From IMG/VR virus record IMGVR_UViG_3300028706_000032, positions 1 to 26,189 of that record: a DNA stretch of 26,189 bases. One strand, given 5' to 3'. The translations under genes and the position numbers were made by a program. Shown here piece by piece: positions 1 to 7,603 of this stretch. A model generated the notes under the pieces. The model saw only the letters and a list, made by a program, of their open reading frames with translations, had not been told where the DNA came from and made no database searches. Origin of the DNA: a virus. Within the stretch, counting starts at the first letter, position 1. Every line of letters starts with the position of its first letter.

Positions 1-125
1 CGACATAAATAAATATAATATATACGATATTTCCTTTTGCAATATATATGCATCAATTTTTGGGTAATTAGATATTTATTTATGAGTTATAATATCTATT
101 TTTAATACAATACTGGGAAAATAAA
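1..125 (+). promoter_or_regulatory. Leader region upstream of the first gene
   Basis: This AT-rich stretch precedes the first complete gene. I see no convincing coding region in it; frame 1 meets a stop at 10-12, so an upstream gene could end here, but that cannot be shown. An inverted repeat of 7 bp (arms 70-76 and 91-97, AGATATT/AATATCT) has a 14-base loop containing TATTTAT. The same T-A-T-T-T-A-T core occurs in other intergenic gaps of this window (19110, 20163, 22808, 26129). It may be part of a promoter or a weak hairpin. In DNA this AT-rich, chance occurrence is a real alternative. Confidence 0.3.
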
Positions 126-518
126 ATGAGTCAAGATTACGAATTATTTGAGGGTAAATCACTATCATCATTATTCAAAGATATTTATGATAATTCCAAA
201 CATAATAAAACACAACTTGAAATGTTAGTAAAAGAAGTTGCTTCATTTATCAAAGATGGGGATATGGCTATTCAGTTAATCCCTATGATAAAAGAGTATT
301 TGGAAATAAATGTAAAGAATGATGAACAACTTGTCAAACTGGCAACCGTTGTTCAACGATTAATTGCTGCCGAAAACAAAGGTGGTTCGGAGTCAGAGTT
401 TGGTTTATCAGAGAAAGAAAAAGAACAATTACTTAAAAGTATAGACGATGTAGTTGTGGATATACAAAAAAAATCAGATGATATCACAGAAGATATACAA
501 ACAGTTAAGGAAAATTAA
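126..518 (+). CDS. Small helical phage protein of unknown function, upstream of the spike gene
   Basis: The product has 130 residues, mostly Lys/Glu/Asp-rich with heptad-like hydrophobic spacing, so it is probably largely alpha-helical. It has no signal peptide or membrane segment. The central part (about residues 25-85) contains the pattern PMIKEYLEINVKNDEQLVKL followed by VVQRLIAAE. I believe similar short proteins lie next to baseplate genes in marine T4-like phages, but I cannot name a family. The C-terminal third is acidic and coiled-coil-like. The stop codon overlaps the start of the spike gene (TAATG at 516-520), so the two are probably translationally coupled, which suggests a role in hub/spike assembly or as a minor tail part. 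The start at 126 is preceded only by a weak purine stretch (GGGAAAATAAA). Confidence 0.75.
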   Translation: MSQDYELFEGKSLSSLFKDIYDNSKHNKTQLEMLVKEVASFIKDGDMAIQLIPMIKEYLEINVKNDEQLVKLATVVQRLIAAENKGGSESEFGLSEKEKEQLLKSIDDVVVDIQKKSDDITEDIQTVKEN

Positions 519-1711
519 TGGCATATAAGATAAATCGCGATGATGAATATATAGTTCATCCTAACGGTCCTGCCACTATGAAAGAAGTTGGAAACTTGTA
601 CAGTAAGATAATGCAAGCAACTCCAGAGTTTTATGAATTAGAACCAGCAGAAGTAGTGGGAATTAATTTAGATGAAAAGGATTTACCATTAAATGACGAT
701 GATAAACCAGATTGGACTCAATATGGATGGGCAACAGTTAAATTAAATATTAGTAGAAAAAATGATAGAGAAACTATAGTTGCTAGACCATTAGATTCGA
801 ATATTAAAGAATATCCCCTACCCGGAGAAACTGTAATAGTGGCACGGTATATTGGACAATGGTATTATACACAAAAAGTAAATTTATTTAATTCTATTAA
901 TTTTAATTCTGCACCAAATATTGGTAATGTAGAAGGAAAGTTAAATCCCGCTTTGGAAAATAGATTAATACATCATTTTAATCCTAATTCTGGAATTAGA
1001 CAACTTTTGTCGAATGAGGGAGATATAACATTTAATGGTAGGTTTGGACAATCTATTAGATTTGGAAGCAATATAACAGAAATAGAAGGTCAAGATGAAG
1101 ATACTGGAAAAGAAAATTCACCAAATATTTTAATAAGGGCGGGACAAGGAGTAGAAGAAACTGAACCAGGCAAACCAGTAGTCGAAGATATAAATAAAGA
1201 TGGTTCTTCTCTGTGGATTACAACGGATCAAGTAGTACCAATAAAATTTGCAGCAAAAAGTAAAGTAAGACACTATATCGAACCTTCTGCCAAAAAATTA
1301 GAGGGAAAACAAATAATTTTGAATTCTGATAGAATAGTTTTTAATTCTAAAGAAAAGGCTATGTATTTATCTTCAAATCATAGTGTGGATATTTCAGCAA
1401 ATAGAGGAATAATTTTAGAAGTTCCAGATGACGGTGGTGTAAAATTGGGAACATTCACGGCTACTCAACCGGCACTTGGTGGTGACCAAACAATGAAACT
1501 AATTTCTCTTATTATCGATGCCGTATCAGAATTTGCAGGATCATTAACATCGGCTCTCGGTGGACCAGGAAGCCCAATTACACCGACTTCTTTAATAGCT
1601 GTTAATGTACCAGCATCACTATTAAAAAGTACATTATTATCAATAAAGAAAAGATTAGATGAACCAAAGAGTAAAACCGTATACATCGGACAAATAAGAG
1701 GACCTAAATAG
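518..1711 (+). CDS. Baseplate central spike protein, gp5-like OB-fold, without lysozyme domain
   Basis: The 397-residue protein looks like the central tail spike of contractile phages. Residues about 40-115 have the alternating pattern of an OB-fold (EVVGINL, WATVKLNI, YPLPGETVIVARYIGQWYY), matching the N-terminal domain of T4 gp5 and related spikes. Residues about 165-205 (GDITFNGRFGQSIRFGSN, then NILIRAGQG) and 260-310 (QIILNSDRIVFNS, SSNHSVDISANRGI) have the short beta repeats expected of a trimeric spike. T4 gp5 (575 aa) carries a lysozyme domain between these parts; here I see no such domain or E-D-T catalytic pattern. The C-terminus (GGDQTMKLISLIIDAV onward) is helical and may join it to the hub or tip. 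The gene begins inside the previous stop and is directly followed by the next ATG. Function is assigned from family resemblance; confidence is high for spike, lower for subtype. Confidence 0.8.
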   Translation: MAYKINRDDEYIVHPNGPATMKEVGNLYSKIMQATPEFYELEPAEVVGINLDEKDLPLNDDDKPDWTQYGWATVKLNISRKNDRETIVARPLDSNIKEYPLPGETVIVARYIGQWYYTQKVNLFNSINFNSAPNIGNVEGKLNPALENRLIHHFNPNSGIRQLLSNEGDITFNGRFGQSIRFGSNITEIEGQDEDTGKENSPNILIRAGQGVEETEPGKPVVEDINKDGSSLWITTDQVVPIKFAAKSKVRHYIEPSAKKLEGKQIILNSDRIVFNSKEKAMYLSSNHSVDISANRGIILEVPDDGGVKLGTFTATQPALGGDQTMKLISLIIDAVSEFAGSLTSALGGPGSPITPTSLIAVNVPASLLKSTLLSIKKRLDEPKSKTVYIGQIRGPK

Positions 1712-3163
1712 ATGCCTACAAGATGTGAATATTTAGCAAAAGAAAAAAGATTATTGGGTCCCGGTGATCCTATAATTATTGGATGTGAACTTATTGAGAA
1801 TAGTGGTATTTTTGGTAATGTAGAAAAGTGGTCGCCGCGATTTTGTGATGCAAATGGAGTGGCTGGACCATATGGTGCAACAGTAATATGGCCTGAAACA
1901 GGAAACGATACTTATATATTTTCAGCAGGAGAATCAGTACCAGCAGGAACGGAAATTCATCAAGGACAAGTATATGATAATGGTGAATGGCATGATGCAC
2001 CATATACGGTAACGGGTGACGGTGCAATTGCAGGACCAGAAACTGCAGACATTGATGCGTTGCTAGATTCTTTATCAAAAGATGGAACTGGAGATGGTGA
2101 TGAAGATGAAGATGGTGGAGAAGATGGTGGTGGGACTGGAGATGGTAGTGGAAGTGGAGATGGTGATGCAACTGCACAACCAACAGTAGGAACACCACCA
2201 GAACAACTCGATGAACTTAATCCATTTTGTACTCCACTTACCGGTCTGGCGTTACCATCTGATGAAGAAAAAGATTGGTTGTCAGAGTTCGCTGATTTTC
2301 AACTTCCTGAATTAAAACTTTTTGATCTGAGCGGATTTACAGCATTTATAACAAAACAATTATCTAAAGTAAATGCCATTCTGGGGAAAGTTCAAACAGA
2401 AGTAGATTCGGTTATAGATAAGGTAAAATTAGATCCAGAAAAACTTTGTACGCAGCCAGTAAAGGATGCCATTCGATTTTTACTTGATACTATAAAGTTG
2501 ATAATGAAAATGGTAAAAGTTTTTCAAAAAATGATGAAAATAATAAAAATTATTCAAAGGGCACTGGCAATTGCGAAGAAGATTTTAAAATGGGCTACAT
2601 TTCCAGTTCCAGTAGTACCTATTGTAGAAAAACTAATAGATATGTTACAGATTATGACTCTTGTAGATATGTGTGTAGCTACACTGATACGGTCAATGGC
2701 AAAATTTACAATGATATTACCAATTTTACAATCACAATTGATGGCAATTTTAGCCGCATGTGCAGCCGAACAGGGACAACAGCCACCTACGGACAAGGCA
2801 TCGTGTGAAGCCGCAGGTGGAACATGGATAGATCCAGCAGAAATAAAAGAACTTCAAACATTATACGATCAAATGTTAAGTGAGGCGACCACATTAGATA
2901 ATATGGCTAGCGGTACAGGAAGTGGTTCAGGAAGCGGTACAGGAGAAGATGATGGAGAATTGTTTGGATTTTGTAGTATTACAGAACTTACCAATAGAAA
3001 CGATTGTGAGGCCGCTGGTGGAGATTGGACATCAGTAGATGCAGATACAGATTTTTCTAAGTTAGATACATCAGCACTTTCTAATGAATTAGCAAAACAA
3101 GTTGATGAATTAAATAGTTGTTTTTCAGATCCAGAATTACAAGAGTATTTGGATTCAATATAA
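1712..3163 (+). CDS. Cysteine-containing tail-associated protein with hydrophobic/basic helical region, unknown function
   Basis: I do not recognise this 483-residue protein as a named family. Three parts are visible. The N-terminal region (about 1-115) is probably globular and contains Cys5, Cys25 and Cys44. An acidic Gly/Asp linker (about 120-155) is built from DG and EDG repeats. A long helical region (about 205-355) has dense hydrophobic and lysine residues (IRFLLDTIKLIMKMVKVF, ILKWATFPVPVVPIV) and could interact with a membrane or form a buried bundle. The C-terminal part carries two copies of a C-E-A-A-G-G-x-W motif (about residues 365-375 and 435-445) around a Gly/Ser linker. There are 11 cysteines in all, many for a phage tail protein. 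The ATG directly abuts the spike stop (TAGATG) and an AGAGGA site lies upstream, so it is probably made with the spike. A hub, tip or membrane-contact role is inference. Confidence 0.7.
   Translation: MPTRCEYLAKEKRLLGPGDPIIIGCELIENSGIFGNVEKWSPRFCDANGVAGPYGATVIWPETGNDTYIFSAGESVPAGTEIHQGQVYDNGEWHDAPYTVTGDGAIAGPETADIDALLDSLSKDGTGDGDEDEDGGEDGGGTGDGSGSGDGDATAQPTVGTPPEQLDELNPFCTPLTGLALPSDEEKDWLSEFADFQLPELKLFDLSGFTAFITKQLSKVNAILGKVQTEVDSVIDKVKLDPEKLCTQPVKDAIRFLLDTIKLIMKMVKVFQKMMKIIKIIQRALAIAKKILKWATFPVPVVPIVEKLIDMLQIMTLVDMCVATLIRSMAKFTMILPILQSQLMAILAACAAEQGQQPPTDKASCEAAGGTWIDPAEIKELQTLYDQMLSEATTLDNMASGTGSGSGSGTGEDDGELFGFCSITELTNRNDCEAAGGDWTSVDADTDFSKLDTSALSNELAKQVDELNSCFSDPELQEYLDSI
2077..2175 (+). 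repeat. GAT-GGN codon-repeat linker (DG-rich low complexity)
   Basis: The DNA is a purine-rich run of GATGGT/GATGAA/GGAAGT-type codons encoding Asp, Gly, Glu and Ser inside the 483-aa gene. It separates the N-terminal globular part from the helical part. Such simple repeats are prone to slippage, so the linker length may vary between relatives. A second, shorter Gly/Ser/Thr linker occurs at about 2911-2955. Confidence 0.7.
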
Positions 3164-3183
3164 CGTTATGAGGAGATAACAAA

Positions 3184-3705
3184 ATGAAGAAACAAGAGTT
3201 AATAAAAATAATTGAACTTGTAGTTCGTAAAGAAGTGAAGAAACAGGTAAATGAGATATTTATTAAAGAGAATGAATCACCATCACTTATCGAATTAGTT
3301 TCAGACCCCTTAACCGAAAAAGAGTTCAAAGAACCTATTAGAAAACAGTATAAAACTGAACCTAAAAAGGAAGTAAACTATACAACAAACAAAGCCCTTA
3401 ATAAGGTTTTGAACGAAACCGCCGGTGGTGTTCCACAAGGAGATGGTAGTGGATATGAAACTATGGGTGGTGGAGTTTTTGATAGTAGTAAAGTGAATGA
3501 ATTACTCGCGAGAGAAACTGGTTTAGGAAATCCTGAATCCGTAAAGGAAAAGAAACGAGAAATAGCAGCGGTAGATTCTATAAAGAGAGCTGGTGTTTCG
3601 GTTGACCAAGTTCCTGACCATGTAACAAATGCATTAACGAGAGATTATTCAGCAGTTATGAAAGCAATAGACCAGAAAAAGAGTGGGACAAATTTTCGTC
3701 CATAA
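3184..3705 (+). CDS. Small conserved-type phage protein, unknown function
   Basis: The product has 173 residues. The first 30 residues are strongly basic and helical (KKQELIKIIELVVRKEVKKQ). A middle region reads NKALNKVLNETAGGVPQGDG followed by a Gly-rich YETMGGGVFD. The C-terminal part contains GVSVDQVPDHVTNALTRDYS. These blocks resemble, from memory, a protein found next to baseplate genes in marine T4-like phages, but no function is known to me. No signal peptide or membrane helix is seen. The start at 3184 is well supported by AGGAGATAACAAA just upstream, after a 20-base gap. It lies between the spike group and the fibre gene, so it may be a chaperone, connector or minor tail component; that is inference. 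Confidence 0.75.
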   Translation: MKKQELIKIIELVVRKEVKKQVNEIFIKENESPSLIELVSDPLTEKEFKEPIRKQYKTEPKKEVNYTTNKALNKVLNETAGGVPQGDGSGYETMGGGVFDSSKVNELLARETGLGNPESVKEKKREIAAVDSIKRAGVSVDQVPDHVTNALTRDYSAVMKAIDQKKSGTNFRP

Positions 3706-3715
3706 GAGGTGAGAA

Positions 3716-5188
3716 ATGGCATTAGATAAGAATTTTTTAAAGTATAAACTTGAAAAGATTGAAAATGATAAAATTATAAAAGATTTATCGGCAGAAGATA
3801 AACAACAATCAAGAAAAAAGAATGCAGAGGCAGCACAACAACATGCAGATGCGATTCATTCTTATTTAACTGGAATGGATCCCATAAGAATCTTTAGTAA
3901 TAAATCTTTTTTAGAACCCGATTCAATGCCAGGAAATTTGACATTAAATGATAAAGGTCAGTTGAATCTAACTCAAGTTGAACCACCAGCAGCTAAACTA
4001 ACTCTTTTAATGAGAATGTTACGAAAACATAAAAGTTTTGGTGGAGCAAATAAAGACAAAGGAAAGAAATTAAAGATTCTTAAAAAAGTTTTTGATAGTT
4101 TAAATATTATTTTTAAATTTAATAAACTTTCTATGGATAAGGATTTTGAAGTCAAAGGTAGTGTAGGTGTTGGAAATAATATTATTATAGGTGGTAATAA
4201 TATTGTAAAGAAAAATTCAAGTGTGATTGGAAATCATACAATTGGTGGTGGATTAACTGTAAATGGAAAGTCATCCACATTTCGTGGATCAGTAAATTTG
4301 AAATCCGCGGGAACAAGGACACCCACCAATTTAATAGTAGACGGAAACATACAGGGAACTAAAGATTTAACTTTAGGTCAAAATTTAAAAATTGAAAAAA
4401 ATGGTGAAATTGGTGGAAATTTAATTGTTAATAAAAATGAAATTATTAAAGGTAATGTTCAAGTTAATAAAAATCAACGAATTAAAGAAACTTTACGTGT
4501 TGATAAAAAATTAACGGTTGGTAAAACTACTGATGTAAAAGGAAATCTTATAACCAGAAAAACTTCTAATACATTTGGATTTCATAATGTTGGACTTGGA
4601 TTAAATGTAATGGGACTAACAATATTAGGTGGTGGTGTATTAATAGCACCGATACCCATTCCACCAATACCAGGATTACCAAGACCAGCGAAAACATCTG
4701 CAGATTTAAGAGTTAAGGGTGATATAATTGGAGAACAAGATTTACAAATTACGGATAATTCTGTAGTTGAGGGCAATTCGACAGTTGAAGGAAATTTGGA
4801 AGTTCACGATGAAACTGTATTACGAGGTCAAGTATCAGTACAAGATGATTTAGAAGTACTGGGAGATACAACTTTTGAAGGAGATTCAAAATTTGAAGGA
4901 AATGTGTCTATAAAGGAAAGTGTAGCGGATGTTAATGGATACACATATTTACCAAATGGTATTATATTACAATGGGGAACTGCAACTTCGAACTCAGATG
5001 ATATACAAAGTTTTGAGTTTCCATTGGTATTTCCAAACGCGTGTTTTAATGTTGTCACTCAAAGGAGAAATGGAGATGTAGTAGATGTACTTCCCGTCAC
5101 AAGTATTTCAACTACTAACTTTCAGATTAATAGAAACGCATCCATTGATGGTAGCCATTCTTTTTATTGGCAGGCATTAGGAAATTAG
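3716..5188 (+). CDS. Baseplate/tail fibre with beta repeats and gp53-like C-terminal domain
   Basis: The 490-residue protein has the layout of a trimeric fibre. Residues about 1-50 are charged and helical and likely form an attachment or coiled-coil segment. Two blocks (about 143-285 and 330-400) consist of short repeats with Val/Ile and Gly-Asn or Gly-Asp at regular spacing (VKGNLI, VEGNLEV, VLGDTTFEG), typical of beta-structured phage fibres. A hydrophobic Gly/Pro-rich stretch (about 297-325, LGGGVLIAPIPIPPIPGLP) interrupts them. The C-terminal 85 residues contain GYTYLPNGIILQWG and FPLVFPNACFNVV, the signature of the gp53-like C-terminal domain found at the tip of many phage tail fibres. 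A GAGGTGAGAA site precedes the ATG. It would be a host-contact or spike-associated fibre; the receptor cannot be told from sequence. Confidence 0.82.
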   Translation: MALDKNFLKYKLEKIENDKIIKDLSAEDKQQSRKKNAEAAQQHADAIHSYLTGMDPIRIFSNKSFLEPDSMPGNLTLNDKGQLNLTQVEPPAAKLTLLMRMLRKHKSFGGANKDKGKKLKILKKVFDSLNIIFKFNKLSMDKDFEVKGSVGVGNNIIIGGNNIVKKNSSVIGNHTIGGGLTVNGKSSTFRGSVNLKSAGTRTPTNLIVDGNIQGTKDLTLGQNLKIEKNGEIGGNLIVNKNEIIKGNVQVNKNQRIKETLRVDKKLTVGKTTDVKGNLITRKTSNTFGFHNVGLGLNVMGLTILGGGVLIAPIPIPPIPGLPRPAKTSADLRVKGDIIGEQDLQITDNSVVEGNSTVEGNLEVHDETVLRGQVSVQDDLEVLGDTTFEGDSKFEGNVSIKESVADVNGYTYLPNGIILQWGTATSNSDDIQSFEFPLVFPNACFNVVTQRRNGDVVDVLPVTSISTTNFQINRNASIDGSHSFYWQALGN

Positions 5189-5199
5189 AGGAGAATAAA

Positions 5200-5634
5200 A
5201 TGGGAGCAAGAGAAAAAGATTTAAATCCAGATGTATTTATTGGATTGAAACTTCCTATGGGGTATTCTGATACTGGATATTTTAAACAAACTAAAACTAC
5301 TATTGAGCAGGCCAAGTGGAATATTATGAATTTATTACGGACAATTCCAGGTGAAAGATTAGGCCAACCACTATATGGTTCAACACTTCATCATTTACTT
5401 TTTGAACCTATGACAGATGAGTTAGACGATAGGGTAAAGGATGAGATTAAAACTTCCATTGATACATGGTTGCCATATATAACTATTAAAAAAATTAATG
5501 TTGGACATCCAGAAGGAAATCCAAATCAAATTAATGTATCTATACAATTTGGGTTATCGTTTCAACCCGATGCGACGGAACAAGTTTCTATTGATTTTGA
5601 ACAATTTGAATCAGCAGTACAATCTGGTGGATAA
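5200..5634 (+). CDS. Baseplate wedge subunit, gp25-like (GPW/gp25 family)
   Basis: Starting at the ATG at 5200 this encodes 144 residues, close to the usual length of gp25 (132 aa in T4). The family hallmark is present: a helix leading into NIMNLLRTIPGERLGQPLYG followed by STLHHLLFEPM, then an alpha/beta core ending in VSIQFGLSF. Family members (T4 gp25, P2 gpW) sit in the inner ring of the baseplate and join the wedge to the sheath; despite the name 'lysozyme' used in some databases, they are structural. The frame stays open upstream to a TTG at 5167, but that overlaps the fibre gene; the ATG at 5200 has AGAGGAGAATAAA just before it and is preferred. It is followed by the gp6-like gene, the usual order. 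Confidence 0.93.
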   Translation: MGAREKDLNPDVFIGLKLPMGYSDTGYFKQTKTTIEQAKWNIMNLLRTIPGERLGQPLYGSTLHHLLFEPMTDELDDRVKDEIKTSIDTWLPYITIKKINVGHPEGNPNQINVSIQFGLSFQPDATEQVSIDFEQFESAVQSGG

Positions 5635-5668
5635 TTTTTCAACATTTTAAAATTATTGGAGAAGATTA

Positions 5669-7603
5669 ATGGCTACTACCGCAGTAAGTAAAGAAGTAAA
5701 ATATTTAAATAAGGATTTTGCTTCTTTTAGAAATAGTTTAATGGAGTTTGCAAAGACATACTTTCCAAATACATATAACGATTTTAATGAATCAGATCCA
5801 GGTATGATGTTCATTGAAATGGCATCATATGTAGGTGATGTTTTATCATATTATATTGATGAACAATTTAAAGAAAGTATGTTATCTTTTGCAGAAGAAA
5901 AGAAAACCATATATGAAATATCACAAGGATATGGATACAGACCAAGACAGGCTTCAGCTGCATCTGTAATACTTGATGTGTTCCAAACAGTCCCATCCGA
6001 TCCCAATAATATATCAGAAGGTAAAAGACAACCAAATGAAGATTATTGTCTTACAATTCCTGCAGGAATGCAAGCAATATCAACTAATGGAACAACTTTT
6101 AGAACAACCGATGATATAACATTTAGAGATTCTGGTTCATTTAGTCCACGATCTCAAGATATTTTTGAAGTAGATAATGACAGTAATATTACAAAATGGT
6201 TATTGAAAAAGCAAGTAAAGGCAGTTAGTGGTAATGTTATTACGGAACAAATAACCTTTGGAGTGGCAGAAAAATATAAAAGAGTGTCACTTGGAAATAG
6301 TCCTGTATTAGAAATAATTTCGGTAACAGATAGTGATGGAAATAAATGGTATGAAGTTCCATTTTTAGCACAAGATACGGTATATGCAGATTCGGAAAAT
6401 ACATCTTTAAATTCACCAGATTTGGTAGAGGGTAGAAATTTTGCACCCTTTTTATTAAAATTAGTAAAGACATCTAAACGATTTAAAACATATATAAGAC
6501 CAGACGGAAAAACTGAAATGAGATTCGGATCGGGAGTTTCTTCTGGAAATGATGAAGAAATAATTCCAAATCCATCCAATGTTGGTTCTTCATTACCAGG
6601 AACACCAAGTTTTCTTGATACATCATTTGATCCAGCTAATTTTTTAAATACGGAAACTTATGGTCAGGTTCCTGTAGAAACAACTCTTACGGTTAAATAT
6701 TCTTATGGTGGTGGAAGTGATGACAATACATCATCCAATACTATAGTTAATGTTGGATCCTTTGATGCACAGACTGATAGTTCAGTATCTTTAGATACCA
6801 CAATAGAATCAAAGACTAAAAATTCTGTAATTGTATCCAATCCAGAACCAGCTTCAGGGGGAAGTGGAATGGAAACTCTTGAAGAGATTAAGGTAAATGC
6901 TCTTGCATATTTTCAAGCACAAAGTAGAGCAGTAACAAAGGATGATTATATAACTCGTGTATATTCGTTACCACCTAAATATGGTAATGTTGCAAAAGTT
7001 TATATTATACAAGATGAACAAGTAGCGGCAACAGGACAAAATGAAGCCGATCCTACATTTCAATCTAATCCCTTGGCATTAAATATGTACACTATTGGAT
7101 ATAACCAAGAAAAACATTTAGTAAGATTAAATTCTGCAGTTAAAGAAAATATAAAAACATATTTAAGTCAATATAGAATGATGACAGATGCGGTTCAGCT
7201 TAAAGACTCCTGGATATGTAATATTGGTCTTGATTTTGCAATTTTTACTAAAAAGGGATTTAATAAGAACGAAGTATTATTAAAATGCGTTACAGCTGTA
7301 AAATTATATTTTAACATAGATAAGTGGCAAATAAATCAACCGATAATTTTGGCTGATGTAGTTGCGGAAATATTGAATGTTGAAGGAGTGGCAACTATAG
7401 TTAAACCTAATGATGGTAGAGATGACTTAGTTATTTTCTCTAATAAATGGGGAACTCAATCTGGAAATACATATTCTAATAATATTTATGATTTAGCAAG
7501 TGCAACTTTTAATGGAGTGATTTATCCACCTGTTGATCCTGCAATATTTGAAATTAAATACCCTGATAGTGATATTCGTGGTAGGGTGATGGGAGATATC
7601 TAA
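5669..7603 (+). CDS. Baseplate wedge subunit, gp6/gpJ-like
   Basis: The 644-residue protein matches the length of T4 gp6 (660 aa). The N-terminus has the conserved block NKDFASFRNSLMEFAKTYFP, then NESDPGMMFIEMASYVGDVL and YYIDEQFKE, the recognisable start of the gp6/baseplate J family. The C-terminal half contains the J-like pattern SRAVTKDDYITRVYSLP and ending blocks LADVVAEILNVEGVATI. T4 gp6 dimers form the iris-like ring that ties six wedges and changes shape at contraction. The start at 5669 has a TTGGAGAAGATTA site. Its stop overlaps the next ATG (TAATG at 7601-7605), with GGGAG as a ribosome site for the downstream gene, so they are probably coupled. Assignment is confident. Confidence 0.95.
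   Translation: MATTAVSKEVKYLNKDFASFRNSLMEFAKTYFPNTYNDFNESDPGMMFIEMASYVGDVLSYYIDEQFKESMLSFAEEKKTIYEISQGYGYRPRQASAASVILDVFQTVPSDPNNISEGKRQPNEDYCLTIPAGMQAISTNGTTFRTTDDITFRDSGSFSPRSQDIFEVDNDSNITKWLLKKQVKAVSGNVITEQITFGVAEKYKRVSLGNSPVLEIISVTDSDGNKWYEVPFLAQDTVYADSENTSLNSPDLVEGRNFAPFLLKLVKTSKRFKTYIRPDGKTEMRFGSGVSSGNDEEIIPNPSNVGSSLPGTPSFLDTSFDPANFLNTETYGQVPVETTLTVKYSYGGGSDDNTSSNTIVNVGSFDAQTDSSVSLDTTIESKTKNSVIVSNPEPASGGSGMETLEEIKVNALAYFQAQSRAVTKDDYITRVYSLPPKYGNVAKVYIIQDEQVAATGQNEADPTFQSNPLALNMYTIGYNQEKHLVRLNSAVKENIKTYLSQYRMMTDAVQLKDSWICNIGLDFAIFTKKGFNKNEVLLKCVTAVKLYFNIDKWQINQPIILADVVAEILNVEGVATIVKPNDGRDDLVIFSNKWGTQSGNTYSNNIYDLASATFNGVIYPPVDPAIFEIKYPDSDIRGRVMGDI

Noticed and set aside
1791-2198. 135-aa open frame on the minus strand, rich in His and Leu
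   Set aside because: It is the mirror of the GAT/GGT codon repeats of the 483-aa gene; composition is artificial and no ribosome site is seen.
5167-5199. Upstream TTG start for the gp25-like gene
   Set aside because: It would overlap the fibre gene, whereas the ATG at 5200 has an ideal AGGAG site and gives the usual family length.
6154-6579. 141-aa open frame on the minus strand
   Set aside because: It lies wholly inside the confidently assigned gp6-like gene, with no promoter, ribosome site or recognisable motif.
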